A stretch of DNA of 64,000 nt, taken from assembly GCF_001898805.1 (NCBI RefSeq), contig NZ_MKVJ01000021.1, forward strand, positions 1 through 64,000. The letters run 5' to 3'. Each line of letters opens with the position of its first letter. Position 1 is the stretch's first letter. Below, one piece after another: positions 16,465-26,445 of the stretch. The position numbers were made by a program, and so were the translations under genes. This DNA comes from Leifsonia sp. 71-9 (GTDB taxonomy: Bacteria > Actinomycetota > Actinomycetes > Actinomycetales > Microbacteriaceae). A model generated the notes under the pieces. That model worked only from the letters and a program-made list of their open reading frames with translations. It did not search any database and had not been told where the DNA came from.

Positions 16465-17993
16465 ACCCGGTGCCCGAGCGACCAGATCCGGTCGCCGCGG
16501 CCCGACAGCGCATCCGAGAGGTCGGCCGCCTGGGCGTCGGAGAGCGAGGCGACGTAGTCGATCACGCCGCGGCCGCGGGCGAGGTCGTCGACGGGGCGCC
16601 AGGCGGCGATCGCGCGGTAGCGCGCCTGGTCCATGGCGGCGTAGTCCTCGTGGGCGAGCTCGATCAGCTCGCGGAGGCGGCGCGGCACCCGCTGCCGGTC
16701 GTGCTCGTCCTCCATCCACTCGATCAGGGCGCGGACGGTGCGGGAGATGACGGTGCTGAGCCCGCGCTGCTGGATGGCGAGGTCCGGGCGGCTGAGCACG
16801 AACTGCCGGTGCAGGAACTTGAGGATCTCGACCCGGTGCCAGGCGGCGGTGCCGAGGCTGATCGGGCCGGTGCGGAGCGACTCCACCTGGGTGATGCCCA
16901 CCGAGTCCACGAATCCGCGGATCCAGCGGCCGGTGAAGGCGGCCAGCTCGCGTTCCAGCCCGAGCGAGCCGTCGAAGGGGCGGATGAGGAGGGCGTCGAC
17001 GAGTTCGGCGTTGACCGCCCAGACCGCGTCGTAGAAGGCGTCGTCGGTCGCGATCCACGGGTCGTCGCGGTCGATCTTGCGGCGCAGACGCTCCAGGGCG
17101 GCGCCGGGCGCGGTGCTCGCGGCGAGGTCGCGGGCGTCGGCGATCGCCCAGGTCGGCACGGCGTCGAGCCAGCCGTGGAACTCGGCGGTGACCGACGCGT
17201 GGTCGAGGATCCCGGCCCGGTAGAAGTCGTCGATGTCGTGCACCGAGTAGGCGATGTCGTCGGCGATGTCCATGACGGCGCCCTCGACCGTCTGCCGCAG
17301 CGGCCGCGCCTCCACCTCCCGCCGCGCCTCGTCGAGGTCGGCCTCGTCGACGAAGTAGGTGGAGTACTTGAACACGTCGTAGTCGGCGCCGGCCCGGTGG
17401 ATGCCGCGCGGCACCCCGTCGGCGTGGTGCAGCTCGCGCGCATCCACCCGCGGCGACCACGGGTACTTCGCGATGGCGGCGCGCGTGGCGGCGGTGAGGT
17501 CGAGTCCGCTCGGGGCGTGCTCCACCACGTCGAGGGAGGCGATGATCCGGTAGGTCTGCGCGTTGCCCTCGAAGCCGTCCGTCAGCCCGAGCTCGTCGCG
17601 CGCGATGCGGTTCAGCACGGACTCGCCGAGGTGCCCGAACGGTGGATGCCCGAGATCGTGGGCGTTCGCGGCCGCCTCCACCACGGTCGGGTCGCACGGC
17701 CCGGCGGCGCTCGTCCCGATGCCGTCGGCGATGGAGCGCGCGACCGACGCGACCTTCAGCGTGTGGGTGAGCCGGTTGTGCACCGGTGCCCCGGCCGTCG
17801 ACGGCGACACCACCTGCGTGACGGCCGACAGCCGCGAGAAGTAGGGCGAGAACTGCACCCGCTCGAGGTCGACGATGAAGGGGTTCTGCTCGGGTTCGGC
17901 ATCGCGCTCGGCGAACCGGCGGGTCTCTCTGGGCACGGCGTATCCGATCTGTGGTCCTCCCGTAGATGTACCACGATCCGCCGCCGGCCGCAC
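16461..17993 (-). CDS. dGTPase-like HD-domain dNTP triphosphohydrolase
   Basis: An HD-superfamily phosphohydrolase of up to 510 residues. Metal-binding residues are visible in VHNRLTHTLKVASVARSIADG, ANAHDLGHPPFGHLGE (the HD pair) and VMDIADDIAYSVHDIDDF. Known relatives hydrolyse dNTPs to deoxynucleosides and triphosphate. The start is uncertain: GTG 17993 has no site, a GGGAGGA lies at about 17954-17959, and the next in-frame GTG is at 17936. The conserved part begins soon after 17936, so the shorter form (491 aa) is quite possible. The role may be dNTP balance; a defence role is possible but not indicated by the neighbours. Confidence 0.85.
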   Translation of the reverse strand: MRPAADRGTSTGGPQIGYAVPRETRRFAERDAEPEQNPFIVDLERVQFSPYFSRLSAVTQVVSPSTAGAPVHNRLTHTLKVASVARSIADGIGTSAAGPCDPTVVEAAANAHDLGHPPFGHLGESVLNRIARDELGLTDGFEGNAQTYRIIASLDVVEHAPSGLDLTAATRAAIAKYPWSPRVDARELHHADGVPRGIHRAGADYDVFKYSTYFVDEADLDEARREVEARPLRQTVEGAVMDIADDIAYSVHDIDDFYRAGILDHASVTAEFHGWLDAVPTWAIADARDLAASTAPGAALERLRRKIDRDDPWIATDDAFYDAVWAVNAELVDALLIRPFDGSLGLERELAAFTGRWIRGFVDSVGITQVESLRTGPISLGTAAWHRVEILKFLHRQFVLSRPDLAIQQRGLSTVISRTVRALIEWMEDEHDRQRVPRRLRELIELAHEDYAAMDQARYRAIAAWRPVDDLARGRGVIDYVASLSDAQAADLSDALSGRGDRIWSLGHRV

Positions 17994-18071
17994 CGGGAGC
18001 CGTCCGTCGGCACGCGACAGCCGCGCGGCTCCGCGCTAGCCTGAGGGCACGCTCAGGATCGGGAGGATCCC

Positions 18072-18251
18072 ATGGAACAGGTGCGACGGCGTTCGCCCCT
18101 CGTCCGCATCGGACGGGCGATCGGAGCCGTGATCAGCCGCATCGTCGGAGCGCTCATGATCGTGGGCAGCTCGCTCGGCGATGCCCGCGGCGCCGGCGAC
18201 CCGCAGGCCAGGAAGGGCTACGAGCCGCCACCGCCCGAGTACCGTCCGTGA
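18072..18251 (+). CDS. Small hydrophobic protein, 59 aa
   Basis: ATG 18072 follows a GGGAGGATCC site. The product begins MEQVRRRSPLVRIGRAIG, has a hydrophobic centre (AVISRIVGALMIVGSSL) and ends in a Pro-rich YEPPPPEYRP tail. It could be a single-span membrane or amphipathic peptide. Codon use and the ribosome binding site support it as real; no function is recognised. Confidence 0.55.
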   Translation: MEQVRRRSPLVRIGRAIGAVISRIVGALMIVGSSLGDARGAGDPQARKGYEPPPPEYRP

Positions 18252-18300
18252 CGACGGAGCACGGAGCGACGGAGCGGAGCGACGCCCCGGTCGTGCGCGG

Positions 18301-19089
18301 TCAGCGCGCCGTCCAGCCTCCATCGATCGCGAGGGTCTGCCCGGTGACGAGGGAGGCCGCCGGCGAGGCCAGGAACGCGACCGCACCAGACACCTCGGCG
18401 GGCACCCCGATGCGGTGGAGGGCGGCGATCCGGTCGATGGTGTCGGCGCGGAAGGCGTCGTCGGAGAGGGCGGCGGCCGTCCCGTCCGTCTCGATGAAGG
18501 TCGGTGCGACAGCGTTGACGCGGATGCCGTACTCGCCCCACTCGACCGCCAGGCAGCGGGTGAGATGCACGACGGCGGCCTTGGCGGCGCAGTAGGACGC
18601 TTCGCCCGGAAGCGCGATCAGCCCGGCCTGCGAGGCGACGTTGACGATCGACCCGCCGCCGTTCGCCAGCATGCTCTTCGCCACGTGCTGGGAGAGGAAG
18701 AACGTCGAGCGGGTGTTGAGCTGCCAGACCCGGTCGAAGTCCTCCTCCGTGACCTCGAGCGCGGGCGCATCGACGCCGCCGCCGGCGTTGTTGACCAGGA
18801 TGTCGAACGGACCGGCCTCCGCGGTGGCCGCATCGATGGCGGCGCGGCTCGCGGCGAGGTCGAGCACGTCCATCCGGATCGCCGCCGCACGGACGCCGAA
18901 GGCGGCGAGCTCGTCGACCAGCCCGGCGGAGCCGTCGGGATCCCGCACGCCGATCACGACATCCGCCCCCTGCCCGGCGAGCTCGAGCGCGATCTCCCGG
19001 CCCAGGCCGCGGCTCGCCGCCGTGACGAGGGCGCGCGAGCCGGTCAGGTCGAAGGGGGTGCGGGTCGGGGAGGTCGTAGCGGAGCTCAT
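18301..19089 (-). CDS. SDR-family oxidoreductase
   Basis: 262 residues, a classical short-chain dehydrogenase: the nucleotide-binding TAASRGLGREIA glycine motif, VNNAGGG, catalytic Ser in NVASQAG, YCAAK as the YxxxK pair, and the TGQTLAIDGGW C-terminus. The Ala in place of the first Gly of TGxxxGxG is tolerated in the family. The substrate cannot be inferred; FabG-like 3-oxoacyl or sugar/steroid alcohol roles are all possible. Monocistronic. Confidence 0.88.
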   Translation of the reverse strand: MSSATTSPTRTPFDLTGSRALVTAASRGLGREIALELAGQGADVVIGVRDPDGSAGLVDELAAFGVRAAAIRMDVLDLAASRAAIDAATAEAGPFDILVNNAGGGVDAPALEVTEEDFDRVWQLNTRSTFFLSQHVAKSMLANGGGSIVNVASQAGLIALPGEASYCAAKAAVVHLTRCLAVEWGEYGIRVNAVAPTFIETDGTAAALSDDAFRADTIDRIAALHRIGVPAEVSGAVAFLASPAASLVTGQTLAIDGGWTAR

Positions 19090-19134
19090 GCTGCGACGAT
19101 ACTTCCCGGCGTGCCGGTCGCGCGCGGTGGCCGC

Positions 19135-19329
19135 CTATCGCGAGAGCCCGAGGATGCGCTCGGCGCGGGCGCGCACGCGCAGGTCGACCGGGCGATCGAA
19201 CTCGTCGACCGCGGTGACCAGGGTCCGGTACGCCAGCTCCCCGGTCGTGGTCCGCAGGGCCAGGGTGGTGCACGTCACGAGCCCGAAGCCCGGGACCAGC
19301 AGGGTGTGCGTCGTCGTCGACTCCGCCAT
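19135..19329 (-). CDS. Small hypothetical protein, 64 aa
   Basis: From ATG 19329 the product is MAESTTTHTLLVPGFGLVT and onward, ending RVRARAERILGLSR. It looks like a small beta-rich protein followed by a basic helix. No ribosome binding site is obvious. The frame also extends upstream to 19479, but that part is low in conserved-looking features. Function unknown. Confidence 0.45.
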   Translation of the reverse strand: MAESTTTHTLLVPGFGLVTCTTLALRTTTGELAYRTLVTAVDEFDRPVDLRVRARAERILGLSR

Positions 19330-19505
19330 GACCGCACCGTACGCTCGTGCGCTCGGCCGTTCACCTCCGGGGGCGGCCGCTACGACCGTGGCCGTCCCCG
19401 CCGCCGACGGGTCCGCGATTCTGAGGTCGTGGACACGGGAACGGCGCACGAACTTGACGATTGCAGAGCGGACCGGCACGCTCGACTCATGAGCCCGGAG
19501 CAGCG

Positions 19506-20936
19506 ATGCCGTTGACCGACACCGACTTCGGTGAGGTGGCGCGCATGCAGCCCTTCCCGCGAGCCCTGATCGACAGGGACCACGTCGTGCTGGACGCCAA
19601 TCTGGCGCTGGAGGTGTGGGCCGCGCGACCCGCCGGGGAGCTGGTCGGCCTGCCGCTCGCGACCGTCCTCGGCGTCGACGACGACGAGCTCTCCGCCGCT
19701 CTGGCGACGGGCAACCCCGGGGGGATCCGGCTCGGCACCACCGCCCACGGGTACCAGGGCACGCGGAGCTCGGTGGTGATCCGTGCGGTGCGCATCTCGG
19801 GCGGTCGCACGATCGTCGCCTTCGACCCCGAGCTGGCCGCCGTCGGCGAGCGCACGCAGGCCCTCGGCCGACGCGAGAGTGACCGACTGCAGTTGCTGCT
19901 CTCCGCCTCCGTCGCCTTCGCCAAGACCCGTTCCGAGCCCGAGCTCGGCGAGCTCCTCTCGGAGACCGCGCGCCGCGCGTTCAACGCGACCGCGTGCAGC
20001 GTGCACACCGGGGCGCCCGGCCGCTACGAACTCGTCGCGGGGGAGAACCTGCTTGCGTCGGTGTGGCCCGCCGACGCTCCACCCCGGGCCGGGATGACGG
20101 TCGAGCTCGGACGGGTGGTGACGATCGAGTCGCCCGACGACGCCGATCAGGTCGCGCCCGACATCGGACTCAGCGACATCTTCCGCCGAGCCGGAGTGTT
20201 CTCCGTCATCGGCGCCCCGATCATCGAGGACGGCACTCCGTTCGGCGCCTTCGCGTGCTACTTCGACCAGCCGCGAACGTTCGACGACCAGGCCGTGCCG
20301 CTGGCGGAGGCGCTGGCCGAGCTCGCCGGGCAGGTCCTGGTGCGGTTGCGGCTGGAGCAGCGCTTGCGCCGTGCCGCGATGCTCGACGACGTCACCGGTC
20401 TGTCGAACCGGCGGCTCTTCGACCAGAACCTGCAGCGCAGGGAGCGTGCGCAGACCGGCCAGGTCGCCGTGCTCTTCGTCGACCTCGACGGGTTCAAGGC
20501 GGTCAACGACTCGCTGGGCCATGCCGCCGGCGACGAGGTCCTCCGTGTCGTGGCGGAGCGCTTGACGCGGATCTTCCGCGCGGAGGACGAGATCGCCCGC
20601 TACGGCGGCGACGAGTTCGTCGTCGCCCTCCAGGTCGCCGACACCTCCGACGCCCTCGAGCTCGCCGACCGCGCCCGAGCCGCCATCGCCGAGCCGATCG
20701 AGGGCATCCCCGCCGGGCTCACGATCACGGCGAGCGTCGGCATCGCCATCACCGACGGCCCCGCCGCCGACCAGCCGGTCGACTACCTCATCCGCCTGGC
20801 GGACCAGGCCATGTACGCCGCGAAGCGCAGCGGAGGCGACCAGGCGGTCGTCCACCGCGGCCACCTGCATTCGCAGGACCTCTCGGTGCGCGACCCGGCG
20901 CCGGTTGCCGCGCGCGAGCGGGTTTCGGGGGCGTGA
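19506..20936 (+). CDS. PAS-GAF-GGDEF diguanylate cyclase
   Basis: 476 residues from ATG 19506 (GGAG at 19497-19500). A PAS-like domain spans about 15-110, a GAF domain about 130-280 and a GGDEF domain about 290-450. The catalytic YGGDEF motif is intact at 367-371. The product inhibition site RxxD is also present (RAED, 358-361) at the standard five-residue distance. The protein should make cyclic di-GMP in response to a cytoplasmic signal sensed by PAS or GAF. No EAL domain is attached, and no other c-di-GMP gene is in the window. Confidence 0.92.
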   Translation: MPLTDTDFGEVARMQPFPRALIDRDHVVLDANLALEVWAARPAGELVGLPLATVLGVDDDELSAALATGNPGGIRLGTTAHGYQGTRSSVVIRAVRISGGRTIVAFDPELAAVGERTQALGRRESDRLQLLLSASVAFAKTRSEPELGELLSETARRAFNATACSVHTGAPGRYELVAGENLLASVWPADAPPRAGMTVELGRVVTIESPDDADQVAPDIGLSDIFRRAGVFSVIGAPIIEDGTPFGAFACYFDQPRTFDDQAVPLAEALAELAGQVLVRLRLEQRLRRAAMLDDVTGLSNRRLFDQNLQRRERAQTGQVAVLFVDLDGFKAVNDSLGHAAGDEVLRVVAERLTRIFRAEDEIARYGGDEFVVALQVADTSDALELADRARAAIAEPIEGIPAGLTITASVGIAITDGPAADQPVDYLIRLADQAMYAAKRSGGDQAVVHRGHLHSQDLSVRDPAPVAARERVSGA

Positions 20937-21033
20937 GAGCGGCGGAGGTCGCGGCCCCGTTCTCCGCGCGGTCGTCGTCGCTGCCGGTATCGACGACCGT
21001 CTCCGCGTCAGCCCCGGCGGCTACGGTCGTCGG

Positions 21034-21462
21034 ATGAGTGACTTCTTCGTGGCCGGCAGCTGGCGCAATCGTGACGCGATCGAGGAGGTGCTCGCTGCGC
21101 TCGATGCGGCCGGCTCGAGCACGTACTGCTTCGTGCGTGCCGGCTATTCGGCGGCCGGGGCTGCCCTCGCGGCGCCGGGCGGGGCGGATGCGGCGGATCT
21201 CGGCAGTGCGGCCGTTCACGACGTCTTCGAGCAGGATCTGCAGGCGTTGCGTGCCGCAGAACGATTCCTGCTCGTGCTCCCGGCCGGGCAGGCGGCGCAC
21301 ATCGAGGCAGGGATCGCGTACGGCCTGGGCATGCCGTGCTACGCCGTCGGTCCGGTGGAGCGCTCCGAGACGCTTTACCGCATCTTCGATCGGATGTTCC
21401 GGGATGCGGGCGAACTTCAGCACTGGTCCGCCTCGACACGGACCGACCAGCCGGGAGGCTGA
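21034..21462 (+). CDS. Nucleoside 2-deoxyribosyltransferase-like protein
   Basis: 142 residues from ATG 21034. The layout MSDFFVAGSWRNRDAIEEV...LRAAERFLLVLPAGQAAHIEAGIAYGLGMPCYAVGP resembles the nucleoside 2-deoxyribosyltransferase/TIR-like fold, in which the Glu of xxExGxAxGLG is catalytic. The actual substrate is unknown. A sugar-nucleotide or base-modification role is possible. Confidence 0.65.
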   Translation: MSDFFVAGSWRNRDAIEEVLAALDAAGSSTYCFVRAGYSAAGAALAAPGGADAADLGSAAVHDVFEQDLQALRAAERFLLVLPAGQAAHIEAGIAYGLGMPCYAVGPVERSETLYRIFDRMFRDAGELQHWSASTRTDQPGG

Positions 21463-21505
21463 GCTGTCCACGCGTTTCCCGCTGGGCCGCCGTTAGGGTG
21501 AGGGA

Positions 21506-22819
21506 GTGGAGAAGCACGCTTTCGACGAACGGTATGAGCTGCGCGAGTTCGCGCCCGGCACGGACGACGACGGGGCACCGGACGCCGACACCGGGGCGTG
21601 GATGCAGGCGGTCGGGTTCGGCTTTCACGAGCCGCGGCCGGACGACGTCACGGCGGCGCGCATGGTCTCGAACTTCATCGCGGACGGGGAGACCTACCTC
21701 GGCGTGTACGTCCGCCGTCCGCTTCCGGGGTCGGTGGATGCGACCTGGCCGGTCGGCACGTTCGCCTGGCTTCGCAAGGCGCTGAGCTGGGGCGACGGGT
21801 CGTCCATCGACACCCAGGCGATCGCCGCCGTCACCGTTCGCGCGACGGAACGGCGACGCGGGATCCTGCGCCGGATGATGACCCACGCGCTCGAGCGCGG
21901 CGTCGCCGAGGGATACGCCGTCGCATCCCTGACGGCGTCGGAGGGCACGATCTACCGCCGGTTCGGTTTCGGCAGCGCCATCCGCGAGCGGGCCGTCAGC
22001 GTCCGCCGGGACCGCGCCCTCCCGTTCCTCGCCCCGACATCGGGCACGGTCGCCGTGGTCACCCCTGAGTGGCTCGCCGACGGGCCGGGCCGCGCCGTCT
22101 TCGACCGGTTCAACGCGCGCACCCCCGGTTCGATGGTCCGGAACGCCGCCAGCTGGCCGGTGATGTTCGGGCTCCGGAACGGCGACGGCGGCGCGGCGAA
22201 CGACGTCCGCGCCGCGGTCCACCGCCCCGACGACTCGGACGAGGTCGACGGCTACGTGACCTGGCGCGTCAAGGCGGTGAGCGATGCGGAGGGGCGGCTG
22301 GAGATCGTCGATTTCGTCTACGCCACCGACGAGGCCTACCTGTCGCTGTGGGAGTTCCTGCTCTCGATCGACTTGAACCACGTCGTGAAGTACGGTCGGT
22401 CGCGCCTGGACGACCCGATCGTGGCGGCCCTCGGCGACAATCGCGCCTACGAGGTCGACCACGAGGAGGACCACGTCTGGTTGCGGATCCTCGATGTGCC
22501 GGCGGTGCTGACCTCCCGCCCGTACGCCGTCGACGGTTCCGTGACCCTCGCCGTGACCGACGCGCTCGGATTCGCCGCCGGCACGTACCGGCTCGACGTC
22601 GTGGCGAGGCGGGGCACCGTCACGAGGGTCGACGCGGCCACGGCCGCGGCGGACCTGGAGCTCGACGTCGCCGACCTCAGTGCGCTGCTCATCGGTTCGG
22701 TGTCACCGGCGACGTTGGCGGCGGCGGGACTCGTCCGCGCCGTCGACCCGGCGGCGCCGGCCCTGCTGGGCGCGATGCTGACCCCGCCGCGGACGCCGCA
22801 CGGGATCACCTACTTCTGA
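21506..22819 (+). CDS. Eis-type GNAT N-acetyltransferase
   Basis: 437 residues, start GTG 21506. The Eis architecture is clear: an N-terminal GNAT domain with the acetyl-CoA loop VRATERRRGILRRMMTHALE, a second degenerate GNAT-like domain, and a C-terminal sterol-carrier-like domain. The chain ends in ...ITYF; in mycobacterial Eis the C-terminal carboxylate acts as catalytic base, and a terminal Phe fits. Eis enzymes acetylate many amines, including aminoglycosides. Whether this one confers resistance cannot be read from sequence. Its end overlaps the convergent phosphatase gene by 14 bp. Confidence 0.88.
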   Translation: MEKHAFDERYELREFAPGTDDDGAPDADTGAWMQAVGFGFHEPRPDDVTAARMVSNFIADGETYLGVYVRRPLPGSVDATWPVGTFAWLRKALSWGDGSSIDTQAIAAVTVRATERRRGILRRMMTHALERGVAEGYAVASLTASEGTIYRRFGFGSAIRERAVSVRRDRALPFLAPTSGTVAVVTPEWLADGPGRAVFDRFNARTPGSMVRNAASWPVMFGLRNGDGGAANDVRAAVHRPDDSDEVDGYVTWRVKAVSDAEGRLEIVDFVYATDEAYLSLWEFLLSIDLNHVVKYGRSRLDDPIVAALGDNRAYEVDHEEDHVWLRILDVPAVLTSRPYAVDGSVTLAVTDALGFAAGTYRLDVVARRGTVTRVDAATAAADLELDVADLSALLIGSVSPATLAAAGLVRAVDPAAPALLGAMLTPPRTPHGITYF

Positions 22820-23435
22820 CCGGTCGGCGGCCTGCGGGCCGGGTCGCCGGCCGTCGGGGTCCGTGCCCGAGCGCGTTCTCGTTGCTCGGATCGACGACGG
22901 CCGTCAGCTGCCACGATCCCCGCCTGCGCTCCAGGACGATCGCGGAGCCGTTGCCCACGAAGCCCGGGTCGATGCCGGTGACGGACCGGACGATGGTGCG
23001 GACGATCACGACGTGGGTCACCGCGATCACCCCCGCCTCCGCCGACTCGAGCCGGTGCCAGGCGCGGACGGCGCGCTCGTCGACCGCGCCGATCGGCTCC
23101 GAGTCGGGGAAGTCCTGGTCCGGCCAGCGAGCCGTCGCCCGATCCCGATCGACCCCTTCGGCCGCACCGAAGGCCCGTTCGGTGAGGTCGGGCCACGGCT
23201 CGCTGGCCGGCGGGAGGCTCAGCCGTTCGCCGATCGCGCGAGCGGTCTGCTGCGCGCGCGTCAGGGGAGAGCTGACGACGCGGCCCCATCTCCATCGGCT
23301 CAGGAACGCGGCGGCGCCGTCGGCCTGTCGCAGACCGTTCCCGTTCAGCGGCCGATCGACGCGGCCCTGGAAGACATTCCTGGCGTTCCAATCGGTTTCA
23401 CCGTGGCGGACGAGGGCGATGCGCGGGTCGTTCAC
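22806..23435 (-). CDS. Histidine phosphatase family protein (phosphoglycerate mutase-like)
   Basis: 209 residues, starting MNDPRIALVRHGETDWNA with the catalytic RHGET motif. SPLTRAQQTARAI, an acidic E/D pair (LTERAFG) and the second catalytic His in VIAVTHVVIVRTI are in place. The C-terminal 25 residues are basic and low in complexity. Family members dephosphorylate small metabolites; the substrate is unknown. Confidence 0.9.
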   Translation of the reverse strand: MNDPRIALVRHGETDWNARNVFQGRVDRPLNGNGLRQADGAAAFLSRWRWGRVVSSPLTRAQQTARAIGERLSLPPASEPWPDLTERAFGAAEGVDRDRATARWPDQDFPDSEPIGAVDERAVRAWHRLESAEAGVIAVTHVVIVRTIVRSVTGIDPGFVGNGSAIVLERRRGSWQLTAVVDPSNENALGHGPRRPATRPAGRRPVRSR

Positions 23436-23486
23436 GACTCCACGGTAGCGAAAATACTTAGTGCACGAATCAATCGTCGAGAACTC

Positions 23487-25661
23487 TCAGCGTGCGCGCT
23501 CGAGCGGTGCCCGGAAGAACGCGTCCTCGAGCTCCGCGGACGCTCGGAACGCGTCCCAGGCGCGGGAGCGGGTGGTCGCGTCCGCCGCGTTCCACGCCGA
23601 GGTCACGTAGTCGATCGCGCGACGGGTGCTCTCGTGGAACGCCTCGGCGGCGTACGCCTCCAGCCACTCCCGGTACGGGTGGTCCGTCGTCGCAGGGGTT
23701 CGCCCCGCCCCGACGTCCGCGTAGATCCGGAAGCAGGGCAGCACGGCGGCGATCAGCACCGCGTGCTCGGCGTGCGACGCGGCCGCCCGCAGCTGACCGA
23801 GGTAGGCGGCGGTGACGGGCGAGAGGGCGTGCACCTCGTCCCCGAGTTCGTCGCGATGCAGGCGCAGCTCCTCCTCCCGGCAGGCGCGGGCCGCGTCCGC
23901 CCAGAAGGTCGACTCCTCCGCCGTCGGGGCGGAGGCGGAGGCGCGATCGAGCAGGTCGGCGTACCCGGCCAGGTAGAGCGCGTCCTGCCCGAGGTACCAG
24001 CGGTAGGCGGACCGCTCGAGCCGCCCGTCGATCAGCCCGCGGACGAACGGGGAGGAGCGGATGCGGTCGCGCACGTCCGCGATGCCCGACCACCACGATT
24101 CCGGCAGCGGCGGCGCCAGCGGCGCGGAACCGGGCATCGCCCGACTCCACAGACCCGCGAGGTGATGGATGGGGCCGGCCCCGCCTCCGACCTCCAGCCC
24201 GTCCGCGGCGGCGAGGCTCTCGGTCAGCCACGCCTTCGCGTCCGCGATCGGCTGCTCCCAGTCGTCGGCGCCCGCGAGCCGGGTGGACAGCGCGGAGGAG
24301 AGGGAGCAACCGGTCCCGTGGGTGTTGGCGGTCATCACCCGGGCGGTCCGGAACTCCCGGACGGCCGGGAGACCGGGTTCGGCGGCCACGGCGTCGACCA
24401 GCGCGTCCGGGGCGTCGGCGTCGCGCAGGTGGCCGCCCTTCGCCAGCACCCGGACGCCCAGTTCGCGGGAGACGCGTTCGGCCTGGGCGAGCGCCTCCGG
24501 CCAGTCGCGGGCGATCGGAGCGCCCGCGAGGATGGCCAGCTCCGGGATGTTCGGCGTGATCAGATCCGCCCGGCGGGCCAGGCGTCGCACCGCGTCGACC
24601 GCGTCCTGCTCCAGCAGCCGGTCGCCGCTGGTCGCGACCATCACCGGGTCGAGGACCGTCAACGGCGGGCGGACGCGGCCGAGCCATTCGTCGACGACAC
24701 CCGCGATCTCGGCTGTGGCGAGCATGCCGATCTTGACGGCGTCGATCGTCACATCGTCCGACACGGCATCCAGCTGCTCCCGGAGGAAGGATGCCGGCGG
24801 CACGTGGACGGACCGCACGCCACGCGTGTTCTGGGCGACCAGGGCGGTGACGACGGCCATCCCGTAGCCGCCGTTCGCCGCGATCGACTTCAGATCGGCC
24901 TGGATGCCCGCGCCCCCGGTCGGGTCGGTGCCCGCGATGGCGAGCACGCGCGGTGGACGCGGCGAGAACGGCGTCCGGTCCACGCGGGCGCCGCCGGAAC
25001 GGGGCGCTCGGTCCGCTCCCGCCCACGCCGCCGCCAGCTCGGCGGCCGCCTCCCGCGGGTCGGACGCGGCGCACACCGCGGAGACGACGGCTGCTCCCGC
25101 TGCCCCGGCCGTGCGGAGTCGTGGCAGGTCCGCCGCGGTCACGCCGCCGATCGCCACGGCGGGGAGGGGGCTCAGCGCGCACAGCTCCGCGAAGCGCTCG
25201 ATTCCGAGCGGTTCCGGCGCGTCCTTCTTCGTCGCCGTCGGATGCAGGGCGCCGATTCCGACGTACGCGACGCCGGCCGGGTCGGCCGCGGCGGCCGCGA
25301 GCTGCGATGGTGTCGACGCGCTCAGGCCGATCACGGCCTCCGGCCCCGCGATGGCGCGCACCGTCGACACGGGGAGGTCGGACTGGCCGACATGGATGCC
25401 GGTGACCCGCACCCCGCGGGCCCGGGCCGCCGCGTACACGTCGACGCGATCGTTCACGAACAGGGCGACGTGTTCCGGCAGGACCGCCGACACCGCCGTC
25501 ACGAGCTGCAGGAACGCGCGCGGCGAGCAGTCCTTCTCGCGCAGCTGCACGGTGGTCGCGCCGCCGGCGACCGCGGCGGCGACCGTCTCGACCACGGTGC
25601 GTCCGGCCCGCAGGCAGGTGTCGGTGTCCGTCACGAGATAGACGGAGAGGTCGGGGGTCAT
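23487..25661 (-). CDS. ThiE-ThiD-TenA trifunctional thiamine enzyme
   Basis: One uninterrupted 724-residue frame carries three thiamine enzymes. Residues 1-215 are ThiE (thiamine phosphate synthase): [50 protein letters not shown]. Residues 238-500 are ThiD (HMP/HMP-P kinase): [41 protein letters not shown]. Residues 525-724 are Ten[20 protein letters not shown] and [14 protein letters not shown] with Cys643 where class-C TenA proteins have their catalytic Cys. TenA releases HMP from thiamine breakdown products, ThiD phosphorylates it and ThiE joins it to thiazole phosphate. ATG 25661 overlaps the thiM stop (ATGA), so the TPP riboswitch upstream of thiM controls all four activities. No ThiC or ThiG is nearby, so this is salvage. 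Confidence 0.92.
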   Translation of the reverse strand: MTPDLSVYLVTDTDTCLRAGRTVVETVAAAVAGGATTVQLREKDCSPRAFLQLVTAVSAVLPEHVALFVNDRVDVYAAARARGVRVTGIHVGQSDLPVSTVRAIAGPEAVIGLSASTPSQLAAAAADPAGVAYVGIGALHPTATKKDAPEPLGIERFAELCALSPLPAVAIGGVTAADLPRLRTAGAAGAAVVSAVCAASDPREAAAELAAAWAGADRAPRSGGARVDRTPFSPRPPRVLAIAGTDPTGGAGIQADLKSIAANGGYGMAVVTALVAQNTRGVRSVHVPPASFLREQLDAVSDDVTIDAVKIGMLATAEIAGVVDEWLGRVRPPLTVLDPVMVATSGDRLLEQDAVDAVRRLARRADLITPNIPELAILAGAPIARDWPEALAQAERVSRELGVRVLAKGGHLRDADAPDALVDAVAAEPGLPAVREFRTARVMTANTHGTGCSLSSALSTRLAGADDWEQPIADAKAWLTESLAAADGLEVGGGAGPIHHLAGLWSRAMPGSAPLAPPLPESWWSGIADVRDRIRSSPFVRGLIDGRLERSAYRWYLGQDALYLAGYADLLDRASASAPTAEESTFWADAARACREEELRLHRDELGDEVHALSPVTAAYLGQLRAAASHAEHAVLIAAVLPCFRIYADVGAGRTPATTDHPYREWLEAYAAEAFHESTRRAIDYVTSAWNAADATTRSRAWDAFRASAELEDAFFRAPLERAR

Positions 25662-26437
25662 CGTCCCGCCTCCGCCAGCTCGTCGACGAAACGGGCCGCG
25701 AAGGTTCCGGGCCCGCTCGCAGCGGCGGCGGCCCGCTCGGCCGCAGCCGAGTACACGGCGTGGGCGGCGGCCACCGCGTCGATGTCGTCCGTCCCCTGCG
25801 CACGGCCCGCCGCGACGAACGCGCCGACGACCGCTCCGAGGGCGCATCCGCCTCCCGTCACACGGGTGAGGATCTCGTCCCCTCCGGGCACCCGGATCGT
25901 CGAGGCGCCGTCCGTGACGAGGTCGACGGCCCCGGAGACCGCGACGACGCCTCCCGTGCGCCGGGCGAGGGCGGCAGCGGCCTCGCCCGCCGACTCCACG
26001 TCGTCCACGGCATCCACACCGCGACCGCCGGTCCCCGCACCCGCGAGCGCCCGGATCTCGCTCGCGTTGCCGCGGATCACGGTCGGCCGCAGCGCGAGCA
26101 GCTCGTCGGCGAGGGCGGTCCGCACGCTCAGCAGCCCGACCGCGACCGGGTCGAGCACCCAGGGAGCGCCGGTGGAGGAGGCGGCTCCCGCGGCCTCCCG
26201 CATCGCGATGCGCTGCTCCTCGCGCGGCGTGCCGAGGTTGATCAGCACGGCCCCGGCGACCCGGGCGAACGGACCGGCTTCGCCCGGGATGTCGACCATC
26301 GCCGGGGCCGCCCCGACGGCGAGCAGGACGTTGGCGGTGAAGTTGGAGACCACCGCATTGGTGAGGCACTGCACGAGCGGAGTGCTCTCGCGGAGCGCCG
26401 CGTGCAGGCGTGGAGGTTCGACAATGGTGCGCGACAT
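25658..26437 (-). CDS. thiM: Hydroxyethylthiazole kinase
   Basis: 259 residues, ThiM family: [29 protein letters not shown] at the N-terminus, [17 protein letters not shown] and the catalytic-loop [14 protein letters not shown]. It phosphorylates 4-methyl-5-hydroxyethylthiazole, giving the second substrate for the ThiE domain encoded next. It is the first gene behind the TPP riboswitch; its start codon lies about 10 nt after the riboswitch 3' end. Confidence 0.93.
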   Translation of the reverse strand: MSRTIVEPPRLHAALRESTPLVQCLTNAVVSNFTANVLLAVGAAPAMVDIPGEAGPFARVAGAVLINLGTPREEQRIAMREAAGAASSTGAPWVLDPVAVGLLSVRTALADELLALRPTVIRGNASEIRALAGAGTGGRGVDAVDDVESAGEAAAALARRTGGVVAVSGAVDLVTDGASTIRVPGGDEILTRVTGGGCALGAVVGAFVAAGRAQGTDDIDAVAAAHAVYSAAAERAAAAASGPGTFAARFVDELAEAGR

Positions 26438-26445
26438 GGCGCGAC

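Noticed and set aside
18252-18284. GGAGCGACGGAGC microrepeats between the 59-aa gene and the SDR gene
   Set aside because: Short, imperfect and GC-driven; no palindrome or promoter feature.
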